Below the pieces are notes generated by a model, which did no database searches, was not told the origin of the DNA, and saw only the letters and a program-made list of their open reading frames with translations. DNA of 64,000 bases from Allochromatium palmeri (GTDB lineage Bacteria; Pseudomonadota; Gammaproteobacteria; Chromatiales; Chromatiaceae): the NCBI RefSeq assembly GCF_009720725.1, contig NZ_WNKT01000012.1, positions 1 through 64,000 of the forward strand, given 5' to 3'. Positions 26,390 to 35,064 of the stretch are shown here, in pieces. Both the position numbers and the translations under genes were made by a program. Positions within the stretch are counted from its first letter, which is position 1; every line of letters starts with the position of its first letter.

Positions 26390-26638
26390 GCTCAAGCCCC
26401 GCTCATCGACCTGGACGCGCGCCCGGTCAAGGCCCTCAAAGACGACGAGCCAGGCTGAGTCCATGTCGATGTGAAGTATCTGCCCAAAATGCCCGATAAG
26501 GCCAGTGCTCAGTCCCTGTTTGTCGCCATCGATCGGGCTGTGCGCTGAGTCTACGTTGAGATCCTGCCCGAGAAAACCGCCCAGAACGCGGCTGGCTTCC
26601 TGAAGCGACTCATCCAGCTGCTACGGCAGGTTAAGTGA
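26390..26638 (+). pseudogene. Decayed IS481-family transposase fragment
   Basis: An 82-codon plus-strand frame closed by TGA at 26636 has two internal TGA codons (26456 and 26546) where relatives have Trp: EPG*VHVDVKYLPKMPDK and FVAIDRAVR*VYVEILPEKT. This is the central rve region of IS481-type transposases. The first catalytic Asp (VHVDVKY) is kept, and the part with the second Asp and the Glu is missing. Both ends are lost. Its 3' end runs into the LtaS-like gene, and its left side lies about 65 bases from the subunit B start. It marks an old insertion and deletion. Confidence 0.85.
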
Positions 26639-28528
26639 GGCGCTGGCAGACGACTGGGTCAAGGCCGCGCGAAAACGGCGGTTGGGAAGATGCAATTCGA
26701 GCAAGGTATGCTGTTCGCCGCTGAAGAGATCGGTGCGCAGAGTTTCAACGGCCTGGATCCAGCGTAACGCGTCGGCGCATTCGGCAGCGTCGGTCGCAGC
26801 GCCGCGACAGACCTGGGCAGCGTCCGCGTCATCGGCGATGACAAAGTGCATCCCCGGCAACGGACGGATGCGCCCGAACGCGCGCTCTTGTGCAGCGAGT
26901 CCGAGGATGCCCGGTTGTTGATCGCCGAGCCGTTCGAGCAGGCGCGCGGGCAGTTGGTAGGCCGGAATGTCACCGATCGCGACGGGTCCGCGCCGGCCAT
27001 CGATCAGAATGAGTGGTGTCTCGACCAGGGTGCGGAACATGGGATCGGTAAACTCGCCGCGCTGTTTGGCCAACAGACCCGACTCGGTATAGCCGCCGAA
27101 GTTCGGTGTCAGCGCCGGCAGATGGTCGCCGAAGAGCACGATCAGAGCATCCGGATCGGCCGCGCGCAGCTCGCGCAGAAAGGCCATGAGTTCACGCGAC
27201 TTGTAATAGAGGGTGTTGGCATAGGCGGCGACGACCTCATGCCCCTCAGCCGCCGTGATGACTGCCGGGCGGCGTTCGTTGAGCGGGTAGGGCAGATGGC
27301 CGAAATAGGTCAACATATAATTGAAAAGCGGGCGCGGACTGCCGGGCGTCTCCCCCAGCCGCTCCATGACCTGCCGATAGAACGACGCATCGCTCAGGAA
27401 AGTGCGATTCATGTCGTCGAGCACGAAGTCGTTATCCGCCCAGTAGGTCTCGAAGCCGATGCGCCGATAGACATTGACGCGGTTCCAGAAGGATGCGGCA
27501 TTCGGATGCGAGGCCAAACTGTGATAGCCGGCCTCTCTCAGATGACCCGGCAGACAGGGCACATCGCGCTTGAGTCCGGTCTCGAAGAAGACATTGTGCG
27601 CCGTCACCGGGAAGCCGCAGAGGACCTCGAATTCGGTGTTGGCCGTATAGCCGCCGAAAACCGGCGCCAGCAGGTGCGAGTGCCCGGCCTGTGCCCAGAG
27701 CCGGCGGAACTCGGGATCGAGCGGGTCGGCCGAAAGTCGGGACGCAGTGAGCGCCATCGGATCCCAGAAGGATTCCAGGACGATCATGTGCAGATTGCGC
27801 GTGGGTGGGGCGAGACTGGCGTCGGCGGTGTTCTGTGTGACCTTGACGAATTCATCGGCTCGCTCGCCCGCCACCACTCGCCGCGCCTGCTCGACCTCCG
27901 GGGCCGTGGGTGGCGGCACACGCCGGGCCAGCGCGCGCGTGGTTTCCTGAAGCAGATGGATCGGCAGGCCGCGTGACTGATAGTTCGCCGGCTGGTTCCA
28001 GACCGAGTGTCCGAAGTGCTGATCCATCAGCCGGACCAGATCGGCCGGGAAGCTGACGACGAGTCCGATAGCCGCGCCGATGAGCGCCAGAGTGGCCCAG
28101 GTCCAGCGGCGCTGCCAGTCGATCGACCAGACGAGCAGCAGCGTCGGGACGGCCACCAGCAGCACGGCCGCGACCAGCGACCAGCCATCGAGCAGCAGGA
28201 ACATGTTGCGTGCTGCCGCGAAGTCGTCCGGCATCACGGGCGCGCCCAGGGTCGAGAGCTTCATGGCGTTGCCGAAGGTCAGGACGCCGAAGACGACTGT
28301 CGCGGCGATCATGAATCGCGTGAGTGAGCGGGCGATGGCAAACAGCACGGCGCCGAGCAGCAGATGAGCGATGAGGTCGCGCGCATAGGCCGATGCCCAG
28401 GGTTTGACCTGGAGGAAATAACCGCTGGCCCAGATGGCCAGCGCGTGCCAGACGAGCACGAACAGAAACGCCGCGCACCAGGCGAGTGCACGCGAATGGG
28501 CGCGAACGAATGAGGGCACGGATGTCAT
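26621..28528 (-). CDS. LtaS/MdoB-like phosphoglycerol transferase (sulfatase fold)
   Basis: Membrane enzyme of 635 residues with about five N-terminal membrane helices (to about residue 185) and an extracytoplasmic alkaline-phosphatase/sulfatase-type domain. The catalytic Thr is in GGYTANTEFEVLCGFP, and metal ligands are probably in NLHMIVLESFWDP and VLFGDHLPALTPN. Relatives transfer phosphoglycerol to glycans or lipids. ATG 28528 is chosen; GTG 28576 is an alternative, and neither has a good ribosome site. The last five residues (SLNLP) and the stop are encoded by DNA shared with the IS481 remnant, so the natural C-terminus has probably been replaced. Confidence 0.85.
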   Translation of the reverse strand: MTSVPSFVRAHSRALAWCAAFLFVLVWHALAIWASGYFLQVKPWASAYARDLIAHLLLGAVLFAIARSLTRFMIAATVVFGVLTFGNAMKLSTLGAPVMPDDFAAARNMFLLLDGWSLVAAVLLVAVPTLLLVWSIDWQRRWTWATLALIGAAIGLVVSFPADLVRLMDQHFGHSVWNQPANYQSRGLPIHLLQETTRALARRVPPPTAPEVEQARRVVAGERADEFVKVTQNTADASLAPPTRNLHMIVLESFWDPMALTASRLSADPLDPEFRRLWAQAGHSHLLAPVFGGYTANTEFEVLCGFPVTAHNVFFETGLKRDVPCLPGHLREAGYHSLASHPNAASFWNRVNVYRRIGFETYWADNDFVLDDMNRTFLSDASFYRQVMERLGETPGSPRPLFNYMLTYFGHLPYPLNERRPAVITAAEGHEVVAAYANTLYYKSRELMAFLRELRAADPDALIVLFGDHLPALTPNFGGYTESGLLAKQRGEFTDPMFRTLVETPLILIDGRRGPVAIGDIPAYQLPARLLERLGDQQPGILGLAAQERAFGRIRPLPGMHFVIADDADAAQVCRGAATDAAECADALRWIQAVETLRTDLFSGEQHTLLELHLPNRRFRAALTQSSASASLNLP

Positions 28529-28660
28529 GGTGGAAAAGCGTCCGGAAAGAGGTCGAAGGCGCGCGTCTGAAGCCACCTGAAATGCTAGCGGATCGTCACA
28601 CGGATGTCTCGAACTCTTAACAAAATCGACATTTTTCCGTAATTGATAGACTGACGAACG

Positions 28661-28685
28661 GGCAACCGGACAAGTTGCCTATAAT
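28661..28685 (+). promoter_or_regulatory. Promoter with overlapping inverted repeat before the BLUF gene
   Basis: A perfect -10 (TATAAT, 28680-28685) lies 30-50 bases before the possible starts. Directly upstream is the inverted repeat GGCAAC-N7-GTTGCC (28661-28679), which fills the place between -35 and -10. No good -35 is visible. Such an arrangement suggests control by a DNA-binding protein at the spacer, possibly an activator. Confidence 0.45.
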
Positions 28686-28735
28686 CCCTCTCTGAGATTG
28701 AGCCAACCCTGGCCATGCTGGCCTCTGGATCATCA

Positions 28736-31700
28736 ATGACCAATTCGACCGACAAACCGATTCGCCTGGGACTCATGAGTCCACTGACCGGACTGGTCTC
28801 CATGTATGGCCAGGAGATCGCCTGGGCCGGGCGGATTGCCTGTGACGAGATCAATGCCGCCGGCGGTATCCAGGGCCGGAGATTGGAACTGATCATCGAG
28901 GACGACGGCAGCCTGCCCGAGACGGCCGTGCCTGCCGCCGAGCGTTTGCTCGACGAACACGGCTGCGTGGCCCTGATCGGCAATCTGCTCTCCAACTCGC
29001 GTATCGCCGTGGCCAGTCAGGTCGCCGAGGTGCGCCAGGTGCCCTATCTGAACTTCTCGTTCTACGAAGGCAGCATCCAGAGCCGCTATTTCTTTCACTT
29101 CGCCGCCCTGCCCAATCAGCAGATCGAGCACATGATTCCCTACATGGCGCGCGAGATCGGACCCAAGATGTTCTTCGCCGGCAGTAACTACGAATGGCCG
29201 CGCGGCTCGATCGACGCGGCCACGCACGCCCTGAGCGATCTCGGCGGCGAGGTGGTGGGCGAGGAATATCTGCCGCTGGGGCGCGCGCCGATCGATAAGC
29301 TCCTCGATCGCGTGCGCCGCTCGGGCGCCGACGTGTTCGTGCCCTATTTCGCCGGCGCCGAGCAGGCGCAATTGCTGACCCGCTTCTCCCAGCTCGGACT
29401 CAAGCGGCGCATCACCGTGGTCATGGGCCATTACGACGAGGCCATGGCCGCCACGCTCACGCCCGAGGTGCGCGAGGGATTCTATTCCTGCAACACCTAT
29501 TTCATGGGGCTCGACACCCCGGTCAACCAGCGCTATCTCAAGACCCTGGCCACGCTTCCGGAGGTCTCCGGGATCTGGCCCGACGGCAATGGCGTGCTGA
29601 CCAATTTCGGCGAAGGCGTCTATCTGTGCGTGCATGCTTTCGCCCGTGCCGGCAACCAGGCCGCCACACTCGAAACCCAGACGCTGATCGACGCCCTGAC
29701 GCAGGTTGAAGTCGAGGGGCCGCAGGGCCGGGTGCGTATGGACCCGGCGACCCATCACGCGCACGTCAACACCTATCTGGCGCGCGCCACCTTCGATGGA
29801 CACTTCGAGATCGTCACCGCCTTTGGCTGTCTGCCGCCGCAGATTCCGGAACGCTATCGTCAAAGCACAGATCCAGCCGTCAGGCCTCTGGGTCTGGAGA
29901 CAGCGGCCCTGGCCCCGCTGCCTCCCGCGAGCGACTGGGCGAGATCCACGGCACTGACACCCGAGACCACCGACCACATCCTGGCCAGCATCGACGTTGG
30001 CGTGCTGGCGGTCGAGGCCGATGGCGTCATTACCGAGGCCAATCGGCGCGTCGGCGATATGTTTGGCTACCGTGTGGAGGAGTTGATCGGGCTGCCGCTC
30101 CAGGAACTGATTCCGCCGCCGTTCCGTCAGGCCCATGCCGCGCATGTGAATGGATTTCTGAAGTCATCGACGCTTGAGCGACGCATGAGCCAGCGTCCCG
30201 ATCTCAGTGGCTATCGCAAGGATGGATCGACCTTTCCAGCGGAGGTCTCGCTGTCCAAGATCCGGGTCGGTGAGCGCTGGGTGATGGTGGCGACCATGCT
30301 CGACGTCACCGAGCGCCGGCTCGCCGAGGAGGAACTGGTCTGGCGCGCCATTCACGACCCACTCACAGGTCTGGCCAATCGGGCCATGATCCACGAGCGC
30401 CTGGAGCGGGCGCTTCGCCGTTCCAAGAAACAGGGACACAGCGTGGCGCTGCTGTTCATCGATCTCGACGGTTTCAAGCTCGTCAACGACAGCCACGGCC
30501 ATCAGGCCGGCGACGAACTGCTCAAAACCATCGCGCAGCGTCTGGTCGATCATGTGCGCCCGGGCGACACCATCGGTCGGCTTGGCGGTGATGAGTTCGT
30601 GGTGCTCTGCGATCAGGTGGACACTCCAGCCACGGTGGCCAATCTGGCCGACCGGCTCAACGACCTGCTGCGCAAACCCGTGGATCTCTCGGGACGGCGT
30701 CTGTTCGCCACCGCCAGCATCGGCCTGGCCATCGGTCATGGAACCACGCACAGTGCCGATGATCTGCTGCGTAATGCCGACGCAGCCATGTATCAGGCCA
30801 AGGAACAGGGCCGCGATGGCTGGCGTTTCTTCAGCGAAGAGATCCACGATCAGGCACGCCGGCGGCTCGACATCACCAACGGACTGCGTCAGGCCATCGA
30901 GCGCGATGAATTCCAGGTCCGTTTTCAGCCCATTCTCTGCGCCCAGAGCCAGATTATTCGCGGGGCCGAACTCCTGCTGCGCTGGTTCCCGAGCGGGGGC
31001 GAGGTCTCACCGGCCCACTTCGTCCCCATTGCTGAGATGAGCGGCTCGATCGTGCCGATCGGCAAGTGGGTTTTCCACCAGGCCTGTCTGGCTGAACGTC
31101 AGTGGCGCGACCAGTTCGGCGCCGAGGCACCCTATGTGAGCGTCAATGTCTCGGCCCGCCAGCTCAACGATGAGTCACTGGTCGAGGAGTTCCGGCGCAT
31201 GATGGACGAGACCGGCGCCGATCCAAAGCGCATCCTGCTGGAGTTGACCGAGACCTCGTTGATGAGCGATGTCATCTTCAATCTCAGCGTGCTGCACCAG
31301 CTCGCTGATCTGGGTCTGCGGGTCGCGGTCGACGACTTCGGCACCGGCTATTCTTCGCTGGCACAACTGCTGCGCCTGCCCTTGAGCAAGCTCAAGATCG
31401 ACCGTGAATTCGTCGATGGACTCGACAAGCGCCACGACAGCCGCGCCATTGTGCATGCCGTCTGTAGCATGGCGCGCGCCATGAACCTCAAGGTGATCGC
31501 TGAGGGCGTGGAGAACGCCAATCAGTTTGATTATCTGCGCGACCTCGGATGCGACTATGTCCAGGGGTTCCATTTTTATCGTCCGCTGCCACCCGAGGAG
31601 TTCCAGGCACTGCTGTGCGAGTCCAATGCCACGGGCCGTCTGGCGTCCTCGGACGATCTCTATTCGCTGCTCTATGTCAGCCAGGCCTCCCAGCCCATGA

Positions 31701-32116
31701 CTGAGGCCGGGCTACGGGCCTTGCTCCATGAGTCGCGAGAGTTCAATCGCGCCCAGGGTATTACGGGCTTCCTGCTCTACTTCAACGAATCCTTTATGCA
31801 GATTCTCGAAGGGCAGCGCTCGCGGGTCCAGGCGGTACTCGAACGCATCCGGCGTGACCCACGCCATCAAAATCTGCACATCGTCTTCGAGGACGGGATA
31901 GACAAGCGGCTCTTTGTCGACTGGAGCATGGGCTTTCGTGACATGGAGCACATGACCCGGACCCATTTCCTCAGAGGCGAAAACAGTCGGGCGATCGACT
32001 TTCTCGAAATGGCCGCCGATCCGCGCGTCTGTTACAACTTCATCGCCGCCTTCGCGCCAGACACCAGTTCGCTTACAGCGCGCTGGGATGGGGGCCGCGA
32101 CGATCCGCGGCGCTAA
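28736..32116 (+). CDS. Five-module sensor: periplasmic-binding-like, PAS, GGDEF, EAL and C-terminal BLUF
   Basis: A 1126-residue protein without signal peptide or membrane helix. Residues about 5-375 are a type-1 ligand-binding fold as in AmiC/UrtA (RLGLMSPLTGLVSMYGQEI, DEINAAGGIQGRRLELI). PAS is at about 412-530. GGDEF is about 540-700, with the active motif GRLGGDEF and an RxxD inhibitory site (RPGD). EAL is about 708-960, with GAELLLRW (ELL form), LELTETSL, DDFGTGYSSL and AEGVEN. BLUF is about 975-1080 with the key Tyr980 (LLYVSQAS), Asn (EFNRAQGITG), Gln (FMQILEG) and Trp-Ser-Met (DWSMGF). It could make or break c-di-GMP in response to a small ligand and blue light. ATG 28715 is an alternative start. 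Confidence 0.92.
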   Translation: MTNSTDKPIRLGLMSPLTGLVSMYGQEIAWAGRIACDEINAAGGIQGRRLELIIEDDGSLPETAVPAAERLLDEHGCVALIGNLLSNSRIAVASQVAEVRQVPYLNFSFYEGSIQSRYFFHFAALPNQQIEHMIPYMAREIGPKMFFAGSNYEWPRGSIDAATHALSDLGGEVVGEEYLPLGRAPIDKLLDRVRRSGADVFVPYFAGAEQAQLLTRFSQLGLKRRITVVMGHYDEAMAATLTPEVREGFYSCNTYFMGLDTPVNQRYLKTLATLPEVSGIWPDGNGVLTNFGEGVYLCVHAFARAGNQAATLETQTLIDALTQVEVEGPQGRVRMDPATHHAHVNTYLARATFDGHFEIVTAFGCLPPQIPERYRQSTDPAVRPLGLETAALAPLPPASDWARSTALTPETTDHILASIDVGVLAVEADGVITEANRRVGDMFGYRVEELIGLPLQELIPPPFRQAHAAHVNGFLKSSTLERRMSQRPDLSGYRKDGSTFPAEVSLSKIRVGERWVMVATMLDVTERRLAEEELVWRAIHDPLTGLANRAMIHERLERALRRSKKQGHSVALLFIDLDGFKLVNDSHGHQAGDELLKTIAQRLVDHVRPGDTIGRLGGDEFVVLCDQVDTPATVANLADRLNDLLRKPVDLSGRRLFATASIGLAIGHGTTHSADDLLRNADAAMYQAKEQGRDGWRFFSEEIHDQARRRLDITNGLRQAIERDEFQVRFQPILCAQSQIIRGAELLLRWFPSGGEVSPAHFVPIAEMSGSIVPIGKWVFHQACLAERQWRDQFGAEAPYVSVNVSARQLNDESLVEEFRRMMDETGADPKRILLELTETSLMSDVIFNLSVLHQLADLGLRVAVDDFGTGYSSLAQLLRLPLSKLKIDREFVDGLDKRHDSRAIVHAVCSMARAMNLKVIAEGVENANQFDYLRDLGCDYVQGFHFYRPLPPEEFQALLCESNATGRLASSDDLYSLLYVSQASQPMTEAGLRALLHESREFNRAQGITGFLLYFNESFMQILEGQRSRVQAVLERIRRDPRHQNLHIVFEDGIDKRLFVDWSMGFRDMEHMTRTHFLRGENSRAIDFLEMAADPRVCYNFIAAFAPDTSSLTARWDGGRDDPRR

Positions 32117-32256
32117 CCATCCGGCGAAGACGAACACGCAAGCGCCCCGTTGGACGCCAAATCGCGTACTGTAGAATCTGCGGCGCTGGACGTCTCGCCT
32201 GACGCGCTGGCCCGGATATTCCATAGCCAACACCGACACATTAGGAACCAAGACTC

Positions 32257-32931
32257 GTGGCCAAAACAAAAGCGATCTCGACCGATGACGTGCTGCTGAT
32301 GCTGTGCAGCTCCGTGAAGAAAGTTCTCTCAGTCGCCACCCAGACCCAGATCAACTATTCGCCGATGGTGCAGAAGATCACGCGCACCTGTCTGCGACCC
32401 GACATCGGCTGCTTCGTGCTCTTCGACGGCGGGTTCTCCGGTCTGGTCATCATCAATTTCTCCGCCCCGTCGGCCATGGAACTCTATCGGGCCTACATGA
32501 TGAGCATGGGCATGCCGGAGTCCGAGCTGGCGACCCAGCATACCTCCGAGGAGGTCGGCAACATGCTCGGGGAGCTGATGAACCAGATTGTCGGCGACTT
32601 TACGGGCAATGTAGGCAGTGAGCTGATGGTCTCGATCAATCAGAATCAGCCCAAGATGCTCACCATCAACAAGGAGGTGGTGGTCAGTATCGACACCAAT
32701 CTGGATCGCGCCCAGGCACGCCGCGTCTCCTTCTCAACGGCCAAGCGCAATGTCTTCTATATGGAGCTGGCGATGGATCGCACCGAGTTCATCCAACTCC
32801 ATGAGTTCGAGCGCGAAGAGACCGATCCTGACCGGATCGTTGAGGAAATCAAGCAACAGGAGAATGCACTCGCGAGTACGAGCAATCAGACGCTCGTCGA
32901 TCAGAGTCTGCTCGACGAGCTGGGACTCTGA
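32257..32931 (+). CDS. DUF3334-family, CheX-like protein
   Basis: 224-residue protein matching the DUF3334 family known from gammaproteobacteria. Blocks: NYSPMVQKITRTCLRPDIGC, LFDGGFSGLVIINFSAP and TSEEVGNMLGELMNQIVGDF. The last resembles the E-x-x-N helix of CheC/CheX/FliY phosphatases. Near the end is FYMELAMDRTEFIQLHEFE. A role in dephosphorylating a response regulator or in chemotaxis is inference. It starts with GTG 32257 and has AGGAACC upstream. It follows the BLUF c-di-GMP gene by 140 bases; a TAGAAT sequence in between may be its own -10. Confidence 0.8.
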   Translation: MAKTKAISTDDVLLMLCSSVKKVLSVATQTQINYSPMVQKITRTCLRPDIGCFVLFDGGFSGLVIINFSAPSAMELYRAYMMSMGMPESELATQHTSEEVGNMLGELMNQIVGDFTGNVGSELMVSINQNQPKMLTINKEVVVSIDTNLDRAQARRVSFSTAKRNVFYMELAMDRTEFIQLHEFEREETDPDRIVEEIKQQENALASTSNQTLVDQSLLDELGL

Positions 32932-32946
32932 ACACCACACTCACCG

Positions 32947-32975
32947 CGCCCGGACGCACGGCGTTGCACCGGGCG
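32947..32975. terminator. Weak GC-rich hairpin after the DUF3334 gene
   Basis: CGCCCGG (32947-32953) pairs with CCGGGCG (32969-32975) around 15 bases. It sits between two converging genes. There is no T-run, so its action as a terminator is uncertain. Confidence 0.3.
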
Positions 32976-33007
32976 TCTCAGCGTGGCGAGGGATGGTTGG
33001 CAGAAAC

Positions 33008-33454
33008 TCAGCGGCCTGTCATCACCTTGGCGCGCGCGATGAGTTCATCAATCTCGCGCTCGGCGGCGGCCCAGTCCTCGGCGTCGTGACCCGGAGCGAA
33101 GCGGCGTTTCTCGGCTTTGTAGTAAGCCGCCTCGCGGATCATGTCCTGTCGCACGTCTTCAGAGACGGTCGCGAGCTGGCGCAGACTGCCCTGATGGTCG
33201 GCAAGACTGGGCGGTGCTGAGGCGTCAGATTTACTGCGCTTGCCGGCCGCCGCCGAGGTCGCCTTGGTGGCGGCGGTCTTCTTGCTCGTCGTCGACTTGG
33301 ACGTCGTCTTCTTGGTCGGCTTGGATTCGGTCATGTCATGGGGTGTGGCGAGCGGGCTGTCGGATGTCCGGGTCTCGCTTGCGCGAGCCGCCGTCTTCTT
33401 GGCTACAGCCTTTTTCGCCGCCGTTTTCTTGGTCACGATCTTGTCGTCAGCCAT
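33008..33454 (-). CDS. H1-like Lys/Ala-rich protein with DUF2934 tail
   Basis: 148 residues. The first 75 are Lys-, Ala-, Thr- and Ser-rich with repeats such as KKTAAKKAVAKKTAA and KKTTSKSTTSKKTAA, like histone-H1-type DNA-binding tails of bacteria. The C-terminal 45 residues are a DUF2934 domain (DMIREAAYYKAEKRRFAPGHD, AAAEREIDELIARA). The tail domain is found in many proteobacteria, function unknown. It is divergent from the GH57 genes and convergent with the DUF3334 gene. DNA compaction or nucleoid association is likely for the basic part. Confidence 0.8.
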   Translation of the reverse strand: MADDKIVTKKTAAKKAVAKKTAARASETRTSDSPLATPHDMTESKPTKKTTSKSTTSKKTAATKATSAAAGKRSKSDASAPPSLADHQGSLRQLATVSEDVRQDMIREAAYYKAEKRRFAPGHDAEDWAAAEREIDELIARAKVMTGR

Positions 33455-33671
33455 GTCACTCGCTTGCCTCTCGATTCGGGTTGGCAGTCGATAGGATACA
33501 CAACAATCGACAGTTTGCCGTGCTTTTTGTGCCGTTCAGACTCCGTCGATCGGACGCCTTGGCTTTGAGACCAAGGGGTTCGAGCCATCGCTTTTATGCG
33601 TATGTAGTGAATCACGACGCCTGGCTTTGGTATCCTTGAGTTCCATCCCAAGCCGTCATCAGGGAGTTCTC

Positions 33672-35054
33672 ATGGCCATCGCTCATCACGCGCTCGTGCT
33701 GAATCTCCACCAGCCTCCGGGTAATCTCCAGGATTTGCTGGAATCCCAGACCTGGGAGGCCCAGGAGATCCTGTTCGCCCTCGACCGGATTCCGCGCAGC
33801 CTCTGGGGACGCGAGGATCTGGCGCGGGTGCATCTGTCGCTCTCGGGAACCCTGCTGGAGACACTGTCCGACCCGCTGTTCCAGGAGCGCGTTTACGGCA
33901 TCGTCGACTGTGGCGCCTTGCTGTGGCACTTGCAGAATCAGGCGCTGTTCGAGGTCGTCGGCACCGGCTACTTCCATCCGGTGCTGCCATTGATTCCGGA
34001 AGCTGACCGGCGCGAGCATCTCGGGCGCTGGCTCGACATCGCCCGACATCTACTGTGGCGTCCGCGCTTCCAGGGCTTCTGGCCGCCCGAGATGGGGTTC
34101 TCGATGGAGCTGATCCCGCTGTTACGCGCTTTCGGCTATCGCTATGTCTTCGTTGACAGCGAGCATGTCGAGCCGGTCGACGAGATGAGCTGGCAGGAAC
34201 TGCGCTATCGGCCGCACATCGCCCGCTATGGCGAGGACGAGATCATCGTCGTGGTGCGCGACCGCGAGCTGTCTGACGCTCAGGAGTCGGGCATGGACGT
34301 AGACTGGTTCCTGAGCGAGGTCGCCGAGCGCACCAAGTGGTGTGATTTTCCGCCGCTGGTGACCACCTGTACGGATGGCGAGAACGGCGGCTGGTTCCGC
34401 AATGTCACCGAGGGCGCCAATTTCTGGAGCGCCTTCTATCTGCCGCTGCTCGACCGGGTCGACGCCGGCGAGGCCGCCATCCAGCCAACCTTCGTCAGCG
34501 ATTATATCGACACGCATGGCGCGCACGGCGAGGTGCGGGTGCGCACCGGCGCCTGGAACACCGGCTGGCATCACGGACGCGACTTCACCCAATGGCTGGG
34601 GTCGGAGCGCCAGCGTCAGACGGTCGCCGACTACGCCGCGGCCAGCCGCGCGATCCATGACGCACGCTGGTTTGCCGGCGAGCGCGGCGTGACCGCGGGG
34701 CCAGAGTCGGACGCGCTCGCCGAGGCGCTGTGGCATCTGCTGCGCGCCGAGACCAGTTGTAACATCTACTGGGGCGAGTCCTGGGTGCCGCGCGCCGAGG
34801 CCGATCTGAACACCGCGCGTCTGGCGCTCGAACGCGCGGTGGATCTGGCCACATCCGTCGAGACAGCGGCGCCGGCGGAAACGCCGTCCGCGCCCGAGGC
34901 AGCGCCTGCCCCCCTCGCGTCAACGGCCGCACCAGACACGCCCGTACCGGAGACCGCTGTTCAGGAACCCGCGACATCCGTCGAATCACCCGATGATCCA
35001 GCTCCGGCATCATCCGCCCGATCCAACGCTGAATCACTGACCACCCAACCCTGA
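33672..35054 (+). CDS. Glycoside hydrolase family 57 protein (first of a pair)
   Basis: 460-residue GH57 protein (alpha-amylase or glucanotransferase type). Motif I is ALVLNLHQPPG, then GTGYFHPVLPLIP. The nucleophile region is GFWPPEMGFS, and TDGENGGWF follows. These motifs fit GH57; the substrate is likely glycogen or another alpha-glucan. The last 65 residues are a low-complexity Pro/Ala/Thr/Glu tail without fold. ATG 33672 has AGGGAG eight bases upstream. The second GH57 gene starts ten bases after its stop. Confidence 0.85.
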   Translation: MAIAHHALVLNLHQPPGNLQDLLESQTWEAQEILFALDRIPRSLWGREDLARVHLSLSGTLLETLSDPLFQERVYGIVDCGALLWHLQNQALFEVVGTGYFHPVLPLIPEADRREHLGRWLDIARHLLWRPRFQGFWPPEMGFSMELIPLLRAFGYRYVFVDSEHVEPVDEMSWQELRYRPHIARYGEDEIIVVVRDRELSDAQESGMDVDWFLSEVAERTKWCDFPPLVTTCTDGENGGWFRNVTEGANFWSAFYLPLLDRVDAGEAAIQPTFVSDYIDTHGAHGEVRVRTGAWNTGWHHGRDFTQWLGSERQRQTVADYAAASRAIHDARWFAGERGVTAGPESDALAEALWHLLRAETSCNIYWGESWVPRAEADLNTARLALERAVDLATSVETAAPAETPSAPEAAPAPLASTAAPDTPVPETAVQEPATSVESPDDPAPASSARSNAESLTTQP

Positions 35055-35064
35055 GGAACCGACC

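Noticed and set aside
33551-33600. Possible tRNA T-arm (GGTTCGAGCC) and a CCTTGG/CCAAGG hairpin
   Set aside because: The five bases on each side of the TTCGAGC loop do not pair, and no anticodon arm or acceptor stem is found. The hairpin is short (6 bp) in a normal divergent spacer.
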